DNA of 64,000 bases from Dactylellina haptotyla (Eukaryota; Ascomycota; Orbiliomycetes; Orbiliales; Orbiliaceae), in assembly GCA_031310005.1 (NCBI GenBank), contig CM062386.1, positions 3,038,001 through 3,102,000 on the forward strand. Reading direction: 5' to 3'. Of this stretch, positions 20,300-30,337 are shown in pieces (within the stretch, counting starts at the first letter, position 1; each line of letters opens with the position of its first letter). The position numbers and the translations under genes were made by a program. The notes under the pieces were generated by a model. The model was not told the origin of the DNA. It ran no database searches and worked only from the letters and a program-made list of their open reading frames with translations.

Positions 20300-20544
20300 T
20301 TTGCTTTGGTCGTTCTAAGAAGATTTTACTTGACTGTATTTGAACCTTGACTTAATTTGACCCTGTGTGAATGTATGAATGTGTGAATTATCATTATCTT
20401 TACTTCTTTATGAGCTTTCATTTCTAATAACATGAGGAATTTGACATGAAATTGTATATGTACATAAAAAACAGTCCTACAAACAGCAGTGCACCATTTG
20501 TTCACCTTATGGCCCATAATCCGTGGACTCGTCGTTGAACCACT

Positions 20545-21284
20545 CTATTCTTTAGCTGCGTTTTCAATACCGCCATATGAGGCCTGCATTCCTCCTACTT
20601 GGCCGTTCATTTTCTCTAATGCCGCCCGTTTTCGCCTCTCTCGAATTATCAACCAAACAAACCCTAGTATCAGTGCGATTACGAGTAGCCCGCCGATAAC
20701 CCCGCCGACTATCGCTGCAACAGGTGTACTAGATCCACCACTTGTATCAGACTTCGGTATTGCCGATTGGGATGGTTGTGACGTTGAGACTGAGGTGACA
20801 ATGGTAGATATTCTCGAAGTGGACGATGAATCGGCAATATCAGTCGGTGTAGTGGCGGAAGACGATGATGAAGACGAAGACGGCGAGCTTGTGGGGGTTG
20901 AAAGTACACTTTGAGAACTAGTTATCGATGGTGAAGGGCTTAAACTGGTTGTCTCTGGTGCTCTTTGGCTGACAGAAGTCGCGAGAGTTGTGGTAACCGG
21001 CAAGAAATAACTATAAAATAAAGTTAGTCGTTCCCTCCTTCCATCCACAAGAGCCGTTATCCGGCGTGGCGCTTGAACTGATAGCAGGCGATAGCGGCTC
21101 CTTACGTATTGGCTACACCGAACAGAGATATCGCATCAGGGATGCCATCGCTATTGAGGTCTAGTAGGGTACCGTCTGCGAAACCGTTTGCATCAAAGTC
21201 TATCGCGTCTGGGATGCCGTCGCCGTCGGTGTCTATCCAAACATCCTTGATGCCATCTCCGTTTATATCCTCCCTATCGGACAT
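20545..21284 (-). CDS. Single-pass membrane protein with calcium-binding DxDxDG repeats (two exons)
   Basis: Spliced model: exon 1 21284-21106, intron 21105-21011 (GTAAGG donor, CGACTAAC branch, TTTATAG acceptor), exon 2 21010-20545. This gives 214 aa with phase preserved. Exon 1 encodes three or four repeats of the type DxNGDGIxD/DTDGDGIPD, the thrombospondin-type-3/EF-loop calcium-binding pattern. Exon 2 encodes a Ser/Thr-rich stalk (about 65-150), a 23-residue hydrophobic segment (VAAIVGGVIGG onward), a basic stop-transfer RERRKR and a short cytosolic tail. There is no N-terminal signal peptide before the calcium repeats, so either the ATG at 21284 is preceded by an exon I could not see, or the protein is a type III membrane protein. 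The Ser-rich stalk plus TM plus basic tail resembles fungal wall-sensor proteins. Role unknown. Confidence 0.72.
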
Positions 21285-22210
21285 CGCGGCAAGAAAGGGG
21301 AAGCTTGACTATATGGCCTATTCACCAGCCACCGCTTTGAACTCTGAACTTTAAATGGATGAGGCGGATCCGATTTCAGGTATCCAGTTGGCAGGTCGAA
21401 GAGCTTCGAAACGGAAACATATTCGAGAATACTTCTGGATGCGACGGACCTATCACAGGGGCATCTGGTATTTCTAGTTTCGCAGGATGATCCCGCGCAT
21501 TTCCAAAATTTAGAGCCGCGCTCCAGCTGAATTCGGGTTAGGAGATGATCATTGAAGTGGCGTTGTCTGCGGCGACCTGGATTTCGTTCTGGTTGGTCGA
21601 ATTTGAAGCCAAGAGCGGCCTGTTCAGGCCAAGAAGTCTTTGGCCTGCTTGGCTAAACTTGGTATCTCAGCAAGGATACCAATACAGGGTTGTGCAAAGG
21701 GAAACGGATGAACCTCAAGCTCCTCGTGATGTTGAATTTGTCGAAAATACCTCTTTGCGTTTCAAAATGTCTAAAGGTTTGGGGTGTGAAGGATAGTTGC
21801 GAAGTCCAGATTGTAGTTAATAATGTTGCAGGTCGCCTTTGCAGTGTCCCGCTTCATCGTGCGTTGCTCTCAGTTGATCCAGCCCATATATCACAAATGC
21901 TACAACGCTCCAACCAGGGTATTGCTCGTATATATTTCAACAGCTACTGGTCAGTTGTGAAGATGTATGGAATCTTAATCATAATTACTTCACTTCTTTA
22001 AATCGCACATCGAGATTGGAACTTTGCACTTTTAGCACTTAGCACGTATTAAGATAGAGAATATCTAAACGATGATCATGACCTAATATTTGCTTTTAAA
22101 TTAAATCACAAAATTTGCAAAACTCCTTTATGGTTATAAGTCCAATGTCGAAGATAATATCCCTAATAAATTTCCAAAGGAAAAAGATGCAAGACACGAA
22201 ATAGTATCCA
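21285..22210. other. Intergenic region with a degenerate direct-repeat fragment
   Basis: About 900 bp without a supported gene. Positions 21707-21807 resemble 23447-23555 (shared core CAAGCTCCTC...GATGTTGAA versus CGAGCTCCTC...GACGTTGAA, ending in CGAAGTTCC-like sequence). The fragment reads openly for about 30 codons in one copy only and may be the tail of an old duplicated gene. Confidence 0.4.
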
Positions 22211-22939
22211 TCAGAGCTGGCCCATCAAACCCATGTGAATGAGCATATCCACAGTGCCCATCTCTGACAACCTTGGTGCCGTCATTTTGTATGCTGTGCA
22301 ATAATGCTTGTCTCTCAAAAAACCGTAGAAGAGGCACTTGACGGTGAAATCTTTGCTGACCATTATTCTACCCGTTCCCTTTTTGATCCTCAATTCGACA
22401 GGGTCGTATATATCAGCATCAATATTCTTGGCTTCCCACTTGAGTCCTGTAACTTTATCTGGGATGATCTGAGCGACGGGATTGGTCCCCGTGAAGGTAA
22501 CCTGCCATTCGAGGCAGTTGAATCCTCCGGTGAAGAATCCATCTGGGGTGATGTAGAGAGCGAAGTCAAGATCGCCGTATCTATCAAGGTCATCGTTTGG
22601 GGAATCAAGTTGGTAGCGGCCAGGGATATCTTTACGCCAGGTTGCATTTTGCTCTGAGGACCCAGTGGTGGCGGCAGATTGGGTCGACATTTCAGCTACA
22701 CAGGAGCACTTGGAAGATTCGCACGCACATGCATCGGTGGGTTTGGGGTCTTCCATCTTCTTCGCATTGCCGCCCTCACTAGGGCTTTCGTCGGTATCCT
22801 GGGTACGAGCAGCTGAAGCTCCACAGAGTGGTGATTTCGATTTTGGGGGCTGGCCTTGATTTTTAACACCAGCTTTTGCTGCCATCGTCTCGGAGGACTT
22901 AGCAGGCGAATTTGACGGGCTTCTTTTGCGTGGCGGCAT
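22211..22939 (-). CDS. MPPR-family protein 3
   Basis: A 242-aa protein from the ATG at 22939. It shares the family layout: MPPRKRSPSN and TMAAKAGVKN at the N-terminus, a cysteine cluster (CACESSKCSC) at about 70-80, the W-x-x-x-I-x-G-x-Y segment (WRKDIPGRY), FNCLEW near the middle, and the signature GRIMVSKDFTVKCLFYGF. It is clearly more diverged than the tandem pair at 6-8 kb and closer to protein 4 in the MAAK motif. It is flanked by two fragments of a direct repeat (21707-21807 and 23447-23555). Intact; function unknown. Confidence 0.72.
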   Translation of the reverse strand: MPPRKRSPSNSPAKSSETMAAKAGVKNQGQPPKSKSPLCGASAARTQDTDESPSEGGNAKKMEDPKPTDACACESSKCSCVAEMSTQSAATTGSSEQNATWRKDIPGRYQLDSPNDDLDRYGDLDFALYITPDGFFTGGFNCLEWQVTFTGTNPVAQIIPDKVTGLKWEAKNIDADIYDPVELRIKKGTGRIMVSKDFTVKCLFYGFLRDKHYCTAYKMTAPRLSEMGTVDMLIHMGLMGQL

Positions 22940-24071
22940 TGCTGTCTTGATGTCTCGATATGCTTGACTGTGGATGTGTAGTTGAGATGAAGCAGCGGAG
23001 TTGTTCGCAAGGGTGAAGGTGCTGGTTAGCTGGGGAAGGAAGAAAGAAATTTTGTTAATTATCTTAAGCTGAGCTGAGCTTTCTAAGCTTTCTGAGCTTT
23101 CTGGGCTTTTCTAGCGATCACCATATCGCGTCTTTCAGAGTCGTGTTAAAGGAACCCCGTCAGGGAAATGAGACAGAGAGTGCATTCATTTTTGATATCG
23201 TGTTGCACAGATTAATTTTGGGGGTCTAAGCTGTTTTTCAGAATCAGCCACTTGGTGTCCAGGCAAACGCGTTTTCAAATCCAAATGGGCAATCGTAGTG
23301 AGATGGCGGATATCTACTGTGCTCTTGAAGTCGGATTTGTAATAATTTTGTTTGCTTAAATACGGAGCGGATGGCTGCCTTTCCAATGGATTGCTACTAC
23401 ACTACGTCAAATTGTTATCTAAAAGAGGACACAACATAAAGATGAATAGAGGAGCTTCGAGCTCCTCAAGACGTTGAACTCATTGAAAACATATCCGACC
23501 TCCTCACCTTTCAGAGTATGTAAATATTTAGGACACAGTGTAGTTACGAAGTTCCGTAAAGGCCTAAGGTTGACGAAGTTAATGATAAACTTGCCGAATT
23601 ACAATCTGGGTTAGAATGAGACGATAGTCGAGACATACGCTTTGTAGTCTGTACTTCACTTGGGTGGAGTTGGTTTATGAATCGATGTCCCTGTGTTTTA
23701 TTTTTTGATATCCACCATTCTTGGTTTAGACTAAGCGAAACTGGTCCTTGGCTCTGTTCGGAGATACGGCGTTCGCTCTATTTTAGGTATACCTCCGTAT
23801 ATGATATGTTAGACTACAGGATATTCACCTTTTGCCCTGTTTAGCCTGACACTCTACGGTATGTACTGCAATAGCTCAACAAGTTGTGATTGACCATAAC
23901 TGAACAATATATTGATATTTAACACGGCAATTAGAGTTTTTCGACATGCAAAAAAAGACAAAACGCAACTTATAGTTATTTGAGAATTTAAGGGAAACAA
24001 AGTTACACGTAATTTTGCTTGATTGAGGGACAGACTTCTGGCCCTGAAAAGATTGGCAGTATCTAATTCCA
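22940..24071. other. Gene-free region
   Basis: About 1.1 kb. GAGCTTTC/TGAGCTTTCTGAGC-type short repeats lie at 23070-23110 in the probable MPPR 3 promoter. The direct-repeat fragment at 23447-23555 is the partner of 21707-21807. No coding signal is seen. Confidence 0.4.
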
Positions 24072-26447
24072 TTATTCAACGCTCCAGGCCAACGCATACT
24101 TGACACCCTGCCCAGCAGGCCTAGGTGAGAGTGTCCTGCATGTTATCTCAAATGTTATTGGAACGGACGGCATGTTTTCCCACACAACCAGCTGCACATT
24201 GTTTACAACATCAAAATCATCAGGTGTGGCTCTCATATCCTGAGCGCCTTTGTTGCCATGTCGTCTCTCGCCATTTCCGGCATTAACAGCAAGCCCGAGT
24301 CTATTCTGTAATTGTTCACCGTCAGAATCGTACCAGGTCAGTGTCACCTTGAGATCACGGGGAACCATGGTGCTTTCTGGTGGTGTTGGTCCGCCAGATG
24401 TGTTTTCAGGAAGGTTTGAAACTAGCGGTCTTTCATCAGGAATTATTAGTGGACGAAAACGTTGTCTTGTACCGCCAGCGATAGGTTTGTAGGTTGGGTG
24501 ACTGTCATCAACGTCAAAGAAGCCGGCATGTGGTAGATAGGTTGCCCTATTATCAGTGCCTGTTTGGGTGCCGACAACAACCATGTGCAAGGAGCCTTGT
24601 AAATTCACTCGCCCAAAGCCTTGAATATTGTTTGGGATTTGAGGTGGCTGGCCGGACTCGCGCATTATATCGACAGCACCGTTAACCACTTGAAATAGTC
24701 AAACAAATTAGTTTTAGGTTCGTGTTCAAAGTAGAGGGGGAAAGCCAGTCGGACAAATGCGAAAACAGGCAATCGATTCAGACAAATGAAAATGAATGAA
24801 TGAATGAATCGATAAATATATATAAATAAACTCACAAAGGGCTTTGATGAGGGCGCCTGTTGGATTCGAGATTTGTCGCTTTCGAAGGGCTTGCCGTAGA
24901 ACCGCTGCGCAGCCAGCCACTGCTGGGGCGGCCATACTCGTTCCTGTGCTCCACACGTAATTCTCGTCGCGGGAAGGTCCGAAAGTGCTAGCATTAGGCC
25001 CAAGGCGCGAACGAGCCGATAGAATGACATGCCCTGGAGCACATACATCGGGTTTGATGCGTCCTCCATCTACTGGCCCGCGACTGCTTGAGCCCGCCAT
25101 GGCAAATGTGTCAGCTTCAGCTGCCACGGGACTATAGCGGTTAACGTTGATCTTCCGAGCGCTCAATGTTGAGCCAACAGTAATGACATTCTTAGACATA
25201 GCAAGGCCACGGATCTGGCCACGGATCTGACCAGATCCTGGCGGAGTTGGAGTAGCGCCGTCGTTGCCAGCCGCCCATGTAACAACGAGATCTGGATGTG
25301 CTTCAAGGTAGGTATCAACATCACGATTGCGGGCGTCATACATGTTCCTGATCACGGTACTATATTTTGGACCATATGAATGATTCGAGATACGACAAGC
25401 ATGCTCCCTGTATGGCCTGTCGATGAAATCGGCTAGATCGCGCACAAGAATTCTACCCTCGTCACTCAAGTACTGCGTCACTGTGAAATTAGCGCCGTAG
25501 GCAGGTCCACGAATCATGCCCTTCTCATTGGCGTTGACACCGCCCATTGTCAACGAAGTTCCATCTGCTACGGCGCAACCTGTCACATGGGTACCGTGGC
25601 CGGATGTGTCATCGGCAGCTCTTGAGCCAGGCAGCTCATAGAGGGCTTTGCAACGGGTTGCTGAAAAAGCTGGGTGCATGTCGTTGAGGTCACCCTTGTC
25701 GAGGCCAGAGTCGACGATGTTAATAACCTCATCTTTACCGTTGAGCTTGACTGGCGCGTCTTCGACACGGTGGCGTGTTAATCTAGGAATATGACTAGGA
25801 CAGTTGAGCAAGCCGCGGGCAACAGTAACGTGCGGCTGTTCCTCATAAGCTTGGTCGATAGCACGAACAAGATCAATTCTTGCGATGTCATGGATATTGC
25901 TGACATCCACTACGGCCTCGATGCGATTGCTGAATCTTGTCATAACCTCCGATTTTACTAACTTGTCGTCGATGAGTTTTTGATATAGCTTGTCGATGCT
26001 TTTTTCTCGTTCTGCGCTTATGTGCGGCTCGATAATGATATTTTGCGTCTGTACCGTGGACTCGGTTGGCTCATCCTCATTGCCTATTTTCTTTTCATCC
26101 TTACGAAAAGCAATCTCAGACAGAGCAGGTGAAACCTTCCAGTACGTGTGATAAACGTCGACATAGCGAACGAAGTCTTGATCTCGTAGTTTACCAAGCT
26201 CTGTAGGCTCGTATCTGCACAGAAATGTATCAACGTCGACGCGAGACTCTATGTGGACTTTGTGATCCGACAGCCAGTTATATTGCTTGTCTGACAGATG
26301 CTTTTTGGTCTGGATAATGATGAAATCAGTGTTGGTAGCGTCGTCCGCACGCTTGGGGTATATAGTGTGCTCTGGGTCATTAGCGTTCAGTGCGTTAACG
26401 GGCCCTTCTGGATCCCACGTACGCCCGTGGATAGTGATGGGCGCCAT
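24072..26447 (-). CDS. KP-43-like subtilase (S8 serine protease), two exons
   Basis: Model: exon 1 26447-24836, intron 24835-24689 (GTGAGT donor), exon 2 24688-24072, 742 aa in one frame. Residues 1-235 are an unrecognised N-terminal region with no signal peptide. The S8 domain follows with catalytic Asp246 (INIVDSGLD), His284 (GHGTHV), oxyanion Asn395 (AAGNDG) and Ser504 (GTSMAAPAVAG). The splice restores the usual ALLVNGA-like strand at the end of the domain. Exon 2 ends in a beta-sandwich with LKVTLTWYD, VVNNVQLVVW and a closing YALAWSV, the C-terminal domain found in KP-43-type subtilases. The lack of a secretion signal and the long N-terminus suggest an intracellular or unconventional role. 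A 12-bp in-frame duplication gives GQIRGQIRG near residue 407. It is divergent from the unrecognised gene at 26906 across about 460 bp. Confidence 0.85.
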
Positions 26448-26905
26448 TGTCAGAATAAAGATCGGTGAATATGGTGGATCGCAAAGACAGTCCTGATCCT
26501 TTGCAACGCAATTAATGGTATTATTTCTGGATCGGTCTATCAGGGAACTACAAAATTATGGGCAAAGGGTGCGCGCGTAGCCGTCTGCGACCTTTTGAAA
26601 ATTACGGAGTTGATGGCATCAGAAGTAGCTCGTAGCCGGTAGTTCGCTCAGCCAGCGTATCATGCATTACTTGCTGATGCACTGTCTTTAGCGATCCTTG
26701 CAAAAGCCTTTAAAAGTGAGAGTATGATATTCAAAAACCCCTCAATCGTGCCTCACCCGGGCCACGTCCTCGGGTCAGTTGACACTCCAAGCTCGTTGGG
26801 GGATCGTCCGGAGGAAGAGCAGGGTCGATTATATCTATCAAGCTCGCCGGCCATAGAGGAAAACCAGTGCGTTCTGAATTCGCACCCACCATTTGCTTCG
26901 AAAGG
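26448..26905. promoter_or_regulatory. Shared divergent promoter, subtilase and unknown gene
   Basis: A 458-bp region separates the ATG at 26447 (minus) from the ATG at 26906 (plus). The short distance and lack of a coding signal suggest a bidirectional promoter, so the two genes may be co-expressed. Confidence 0.45.
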
Positions 26906-27880
26906 ATGGCCTCCTCAATAGATTTCGCTAGTGTACTGATGAAAGATGGAGAAAACACAGTTTACCAGGCACGGACATACAATGACGCTTCATTGCAGCC
27001 ATCACGACTTGCGCGGATCATAACAGGAGCAACCCAGCTTCAACTAGACACGGCAACTGCTGTCGCATCTGAACACACTACGATAACGCTGGTTTTCAAC
27101 TCAATGCCTGTTACCCAAGAGGAAACAGGAAAGCTGGTCTTCAAGCTGAGCGTTTTCCTAGATATTTCAACAGCCTGGCTTGCCATGCATTCTCGAGTTA
27201 CGGACAAGGTATCGAACCTCGTCGCCCTCTCCCGTCTTCCAAATCTCAATACAGATCCTATAGTTCCTTTCTTCGTGGGCCACCACTCACTGCAAACTAG
27301 CACGTCTCTTCTCTACATGCGAGGGAATCTTTTTGTTGAGCTCAACATCGAGAGAACCGCAACTCCCGAGAGAACCGCAACTCCCACGAGAATCGCCATC
27401 GATACCCTGCACGGGATCATAGGGCGCTGCGATAACTACCTAGCAGAGCGTGTTGTGCGTAAAAGCCAGCTCCGACTACCTATTATGGTACTTCGCGATG
27501 TTCCTGCCGAAAAAATGGGAATGATATTCAAGGTGTTTTTGGAAGACGGGGGTGGTACGTTTGGCCATGCTACGGCTGTTTTCGGCGACGACAGTGTCCA
27601 GTCCCGGGGGTTTGATCCAGCGAACTGTTCCTATACGTTTCGAATTCGTGGGTCGCAGCTGCGGGATCTGGCCCAACAGTTCAGGACGGTGACAATAACG
27701 CTCTTTGGGGCTCACCCGGACACTTTCTATCCTGTGTCAATGACCTTTATGGTCCAGGTAAACCGAGATGGACTGGTGGCGGTAGTGGGGCCAGATGGAC
27801 TGCGGAGGGTAGTGGATCGAGATACCAGGCCCCCGCAATTGGCGGGTCGCCATCCTCGTAGGAGTAGGAGCGCTGGATAA
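26906..27880 (+). CDS. Unrecognised 324-aa protein divergent from the subtilase
   Basis: The start is the ATG at 26906 (MASSIDFASVLMKDG). The longer in-frame extension to 26867 begins with GTG and is not used. I do not recognise a domain. The sequence alternates short beta-strand-like stretches (TTITLVFNSMPV, TSLLYMRGNLFVEL, TVTITLFGAHPD, YPVSMTFMVQVNRDG). It has no signal peptide or TM segment and ends in a basic Arg-rich tail (HPRRSRSAG). A small in-frame tandem duplication near 27350-27390 encodes ERTATP twice. The frame is long and intact with ordinary codon use, so it is probably a real gene. A two-domain beta-rich fold is a guess. By position it may be a partner, substrate or regulator of the protease. 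Confidence 0.7.
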   Translation: MASSIDFASVLMKDGENTVYQARTYNDASLQPSRLARIITGATQLQLDTATAVASEHTTITLVFNSMPVTQEETGKLVFKLSVFLDISTAWLAMHSRVTDKVSNLVALSRLPNLNTDPIVPFFVGHHSLQTSTSLLYMRGNLFVELNIERTATPERTATPTRIAIDTLHGIIGRCDNYLAERVVRKSQLRLPIMVLRDVPAEKMGMIFKVFLEDGGGTFGHATAVFGDDSVQSRGFDPANCSYTFRIRGSQLRDLAQQFRTVTITLFGAHPDTFYPVSMTFMVQVNRDGLVAVVGPDGLRRVVDRDTRPPQLAGRHPRRSRSAG

Positions 27881-28433
27881 GCAACGGCCTAGTAGCTAGA
27901 AGTGGTAGCTAGGCGTAATTGAGAACCTCATCGCATCAATCCTCCTCACAGTGGCAACACGTTATTTCATTTATACGTATGCTATAGCATGCTATCGCGA
28001 TCCCGCGAGGTTGATAACCCCCTGTGAAAAATATTACCCACACTATTTCTGATTGGTCCATTTTACGGGAAGAAAACGAATTTGGGGAGCCGGAGCTGCA
28101 CCTCTGCGTTTCCGGTGAGGTCACAGGGGCCGAGCTCCACAGTCCGCGGTTGGGTTGTGCGACGGCACGAAGACGTCTAGGTAGAGAGCAGGATCGCGAG
28201 ATTCTAGGTGTTTTGACTTTTCGTTTTCATTTTCCGAGCGGACACCAATGGAACGCCTCATCGCATCATCCTTACTCACTTTACCGTTTTCTGTATTGTA
28301 AAGATCGGTTGATGGCCAATATAGATAGAATGAGATCTTGACTTGACCGCATCCGCTGTAGCTATCGTTGTGAGTGTAAATTTAAATACCTCCTCACTTG
28401 AGTATTTACTTACTTAGCTACTGGAGATTACAA
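27881..28433. other. Intergenic region
   Basis: No supported gene. The phrase AACCTCATCGCATCA..TCCT..TCAC at about 27927-27950 recurs in slightly changed form at about 28254-28280, so a short duplicated segment may be present. Confidence 0.35.
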
Positions 28434-28711
28434 GGTGGTCCGGGCCGCGGCGACCCCACTCGCGCGCGAGCTGTTTGTGCGCTGCATGGACATCAACAAG
28501 TTCCCTGTCAATAATGTCAAGGGATTGCAGATTCCCGGCCAATCAGACTTTGTAATTCAGTCAGGGTGATCCTCTGCGGGAGAGGCAACAAAGTGCAACT
28601 GGTCAACACGAAGCTCGACTCTGACAACGTGCAGACCTTTGCGCGAAGCGTACTGCGGTATGCTGGCCTGCGAGACGAATGCAGTCTGGCCCGCAAGGTC
28701 GAAAAGCTCTA
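28434..28711 (+). pseudogene. GC-rich coding relic in two frames
   Basis: A stretch clearly richer in G+C than its flanks. The first part (28434-28569) reads as protein-like sequence, including LARELFVRCMDINKF and VNNVKGLQIPG, before a TGA. The second part (about 28566-28711) reads in another frame as VILCGRGNKVQLVNT, then NVQTFARSVLRYAGL, and ends at a TAA. The two halves look like the C-terminal end of one gene with a frame break near 28560-28570, or two exons whose splice sites I cannot place. No upstream part is visible, so it is probably a truncated gene fragment. The family is not recognised. Confidence 0.45.
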
Positions 28712-29338
28712 ACCGTCTAAATTTATAGCTATGCCGAGTAATCTAGTAGGAGCTAGGTTTCAATCCAATCCCAGCGAGCAAAATGGTGTCCCCGTACCAC
28801 ATGCATGTACATGTAGGTTCATCATGCATACGCATAACCTACGTCCCCGAGTTTCAAGAATAACGAAGTCTCGTTGAGTAAGACATGAAGCAACCGTAGA
28901 GTAAGACATGCAGCAACCTTTATAAAATATTTGAAGTGGGGCGCTTGTTTTGAACTGTAACAACTGACCGAGGCCTGAGGAGAACTTTATCGCGTCAAGC
29001 TGGATGGGCGAGGACCGAACGTATTTGAATATTTGCAGGAAATTTGCAGTTGATACTGAGACAAGCATGATATCTAATTCACAAATTGATAGTAAACTCC
29101 ATAGCCGGATCACTCTTCGCAGTCAAGGATTTCCATCAGGGTCGAAAGCGACTACCCCACTACTCTACCGTCTGTTTTTGCTTGCTAATAAAACGTTAAA
29201 AACATTGATAGGCTCAGATAGTTGGTGGAATTTATAATTTAGGAGGAATCAAAGATCCCTTCCATTTAAATCGTATTATGAAGATTCAAAATTTACTCGC
29301 TTCCACTCTTCAGTTGCTTATTTTGCTTTAATATCCTC
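28712..29338. other. Gene-free region
   Basis: About 630 bp with no supported gene; an antisense frame of 117 codons (28760-29113) has no domain and is rejected. Confidence 0.35.
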
Positions 29339-30018
29339 ATGATTTTTACCAGGATCATTGGGGATATGGTTGGGCCATCGCTAGCTACGGCAAGTTTAGC
29401 CAAGGCATCAGACGGCCTCTACGCGACAAGCCAGTTCTGTTGCGCGTCAACCCTCCCGTCCAAGAGCTTACGAGATTGTTGGTTCGCGTTGACGGCTACT
29501 TTGGAGATGCATGCCCGTGGCTTAATTACTATGATCTCGCGTGTCTGTGCTCTGCCGAATGAGGCACTGGATCTATGCCACACTTTTGACAGGCTCATAC
29601 TAGAAGTAAGATCTATTATCGCTAGTGGAGCTAAGTTCATTAAAGATCTGCATATCGAGCAGACAATTCGCAGAATTGCGGAACAAATCAACGGCGTTAT
29701 CAAAAAGGTACGAACATTTTTCTGGTGGTGTCGGTTCTCTCTGGCTTTCTATTGCCTCTAGCCTCGGGATGATGGCGTGTCGACAAAGCCACCGCAAGCT
29801 TTGTGGCGGGCAAGCTTGAGAGGTTACAGAAAAAATCCCAGGCTGGTCCAACACGGTCACCCCCATGTCCCACATTTCGCAATCCATTGACAATATTGTC
29901 ATGTCCTCACCTCTCTTAAGGTCTCAAAGACCAGGCTATTAAAGACGCGGTGGATGCTCTCAATAAAGAATTTGGCGGCATCCTTAATAAAGGTTTAGAT
30001 TTGGCCATCTCGAAGTGA
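29339..30018 (+). CDS. Small helical protein, two-exon model (possible NLR N-terminal-like domain)
   Basis: Model: exon 1 29339-29707, intron 29708-29934 (GTACGA donor, GACCAG acceptor), exon 2 29935-30018, 150 aa ending at a TGA. Exon 1 begins at a real ATG and encodes predominantly amphipathic helices (PSLATASLAKASDGLY, EALDLCHTFDRLILEV, QTIRRIAEQINGVIKK). Exon 2 continues as AIKDAVDALNKEFGGILNK. The all-helical composition and length resemble the N-terminal helical domains that precede NACHT or ankyrin modules in fungal STAND proteins, but no nucleotide-binding domain follows. It could be a stand-alone domain protein, a truncated NLR or chance. The intron is long for this window and its acceptor is weak. 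Confidence 0.4.
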
Positions 30019-30337
30019 GATGTGTACGAATGCGCATTACAAAAGGTTCGAAGTAGACCAAGTTTCTAGCACGTAACTCATCGATGAGCATATCGCTTTC
30101 AAATAAGTGAAAATTTAAGCTCATAGGCTACACTGATATTTAAACTACCTCTAGTGTCCAAATACTGTGGTTTGTCATTACTTATATGGATTCGAATTCA
30201 TACTTTCTGCAAAATTATCTCACATACTTTGATATTGAAGCCTCCGCTTAAACCAAACGAGCAAACGAACCTATAATTCTGCATGGCTTATATTGTGTCT
30301 ATTGAAAGTCTAAAAAAAGTATCATGAAGAAAGATAC

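Noticed and set aside
20489-20914. Plus-strand acidic frame of 141 codons
   Set aside because: Antisense of the Ser-rich stalk, which naturally gives Asp/Glu-rich mirror sequence.
24665-25069. A second frame in the subtilase intron/exon region (134 codons)
   Set aside because: Frame-shifted reading of the protease exons and intron; the spliced model explains the region.
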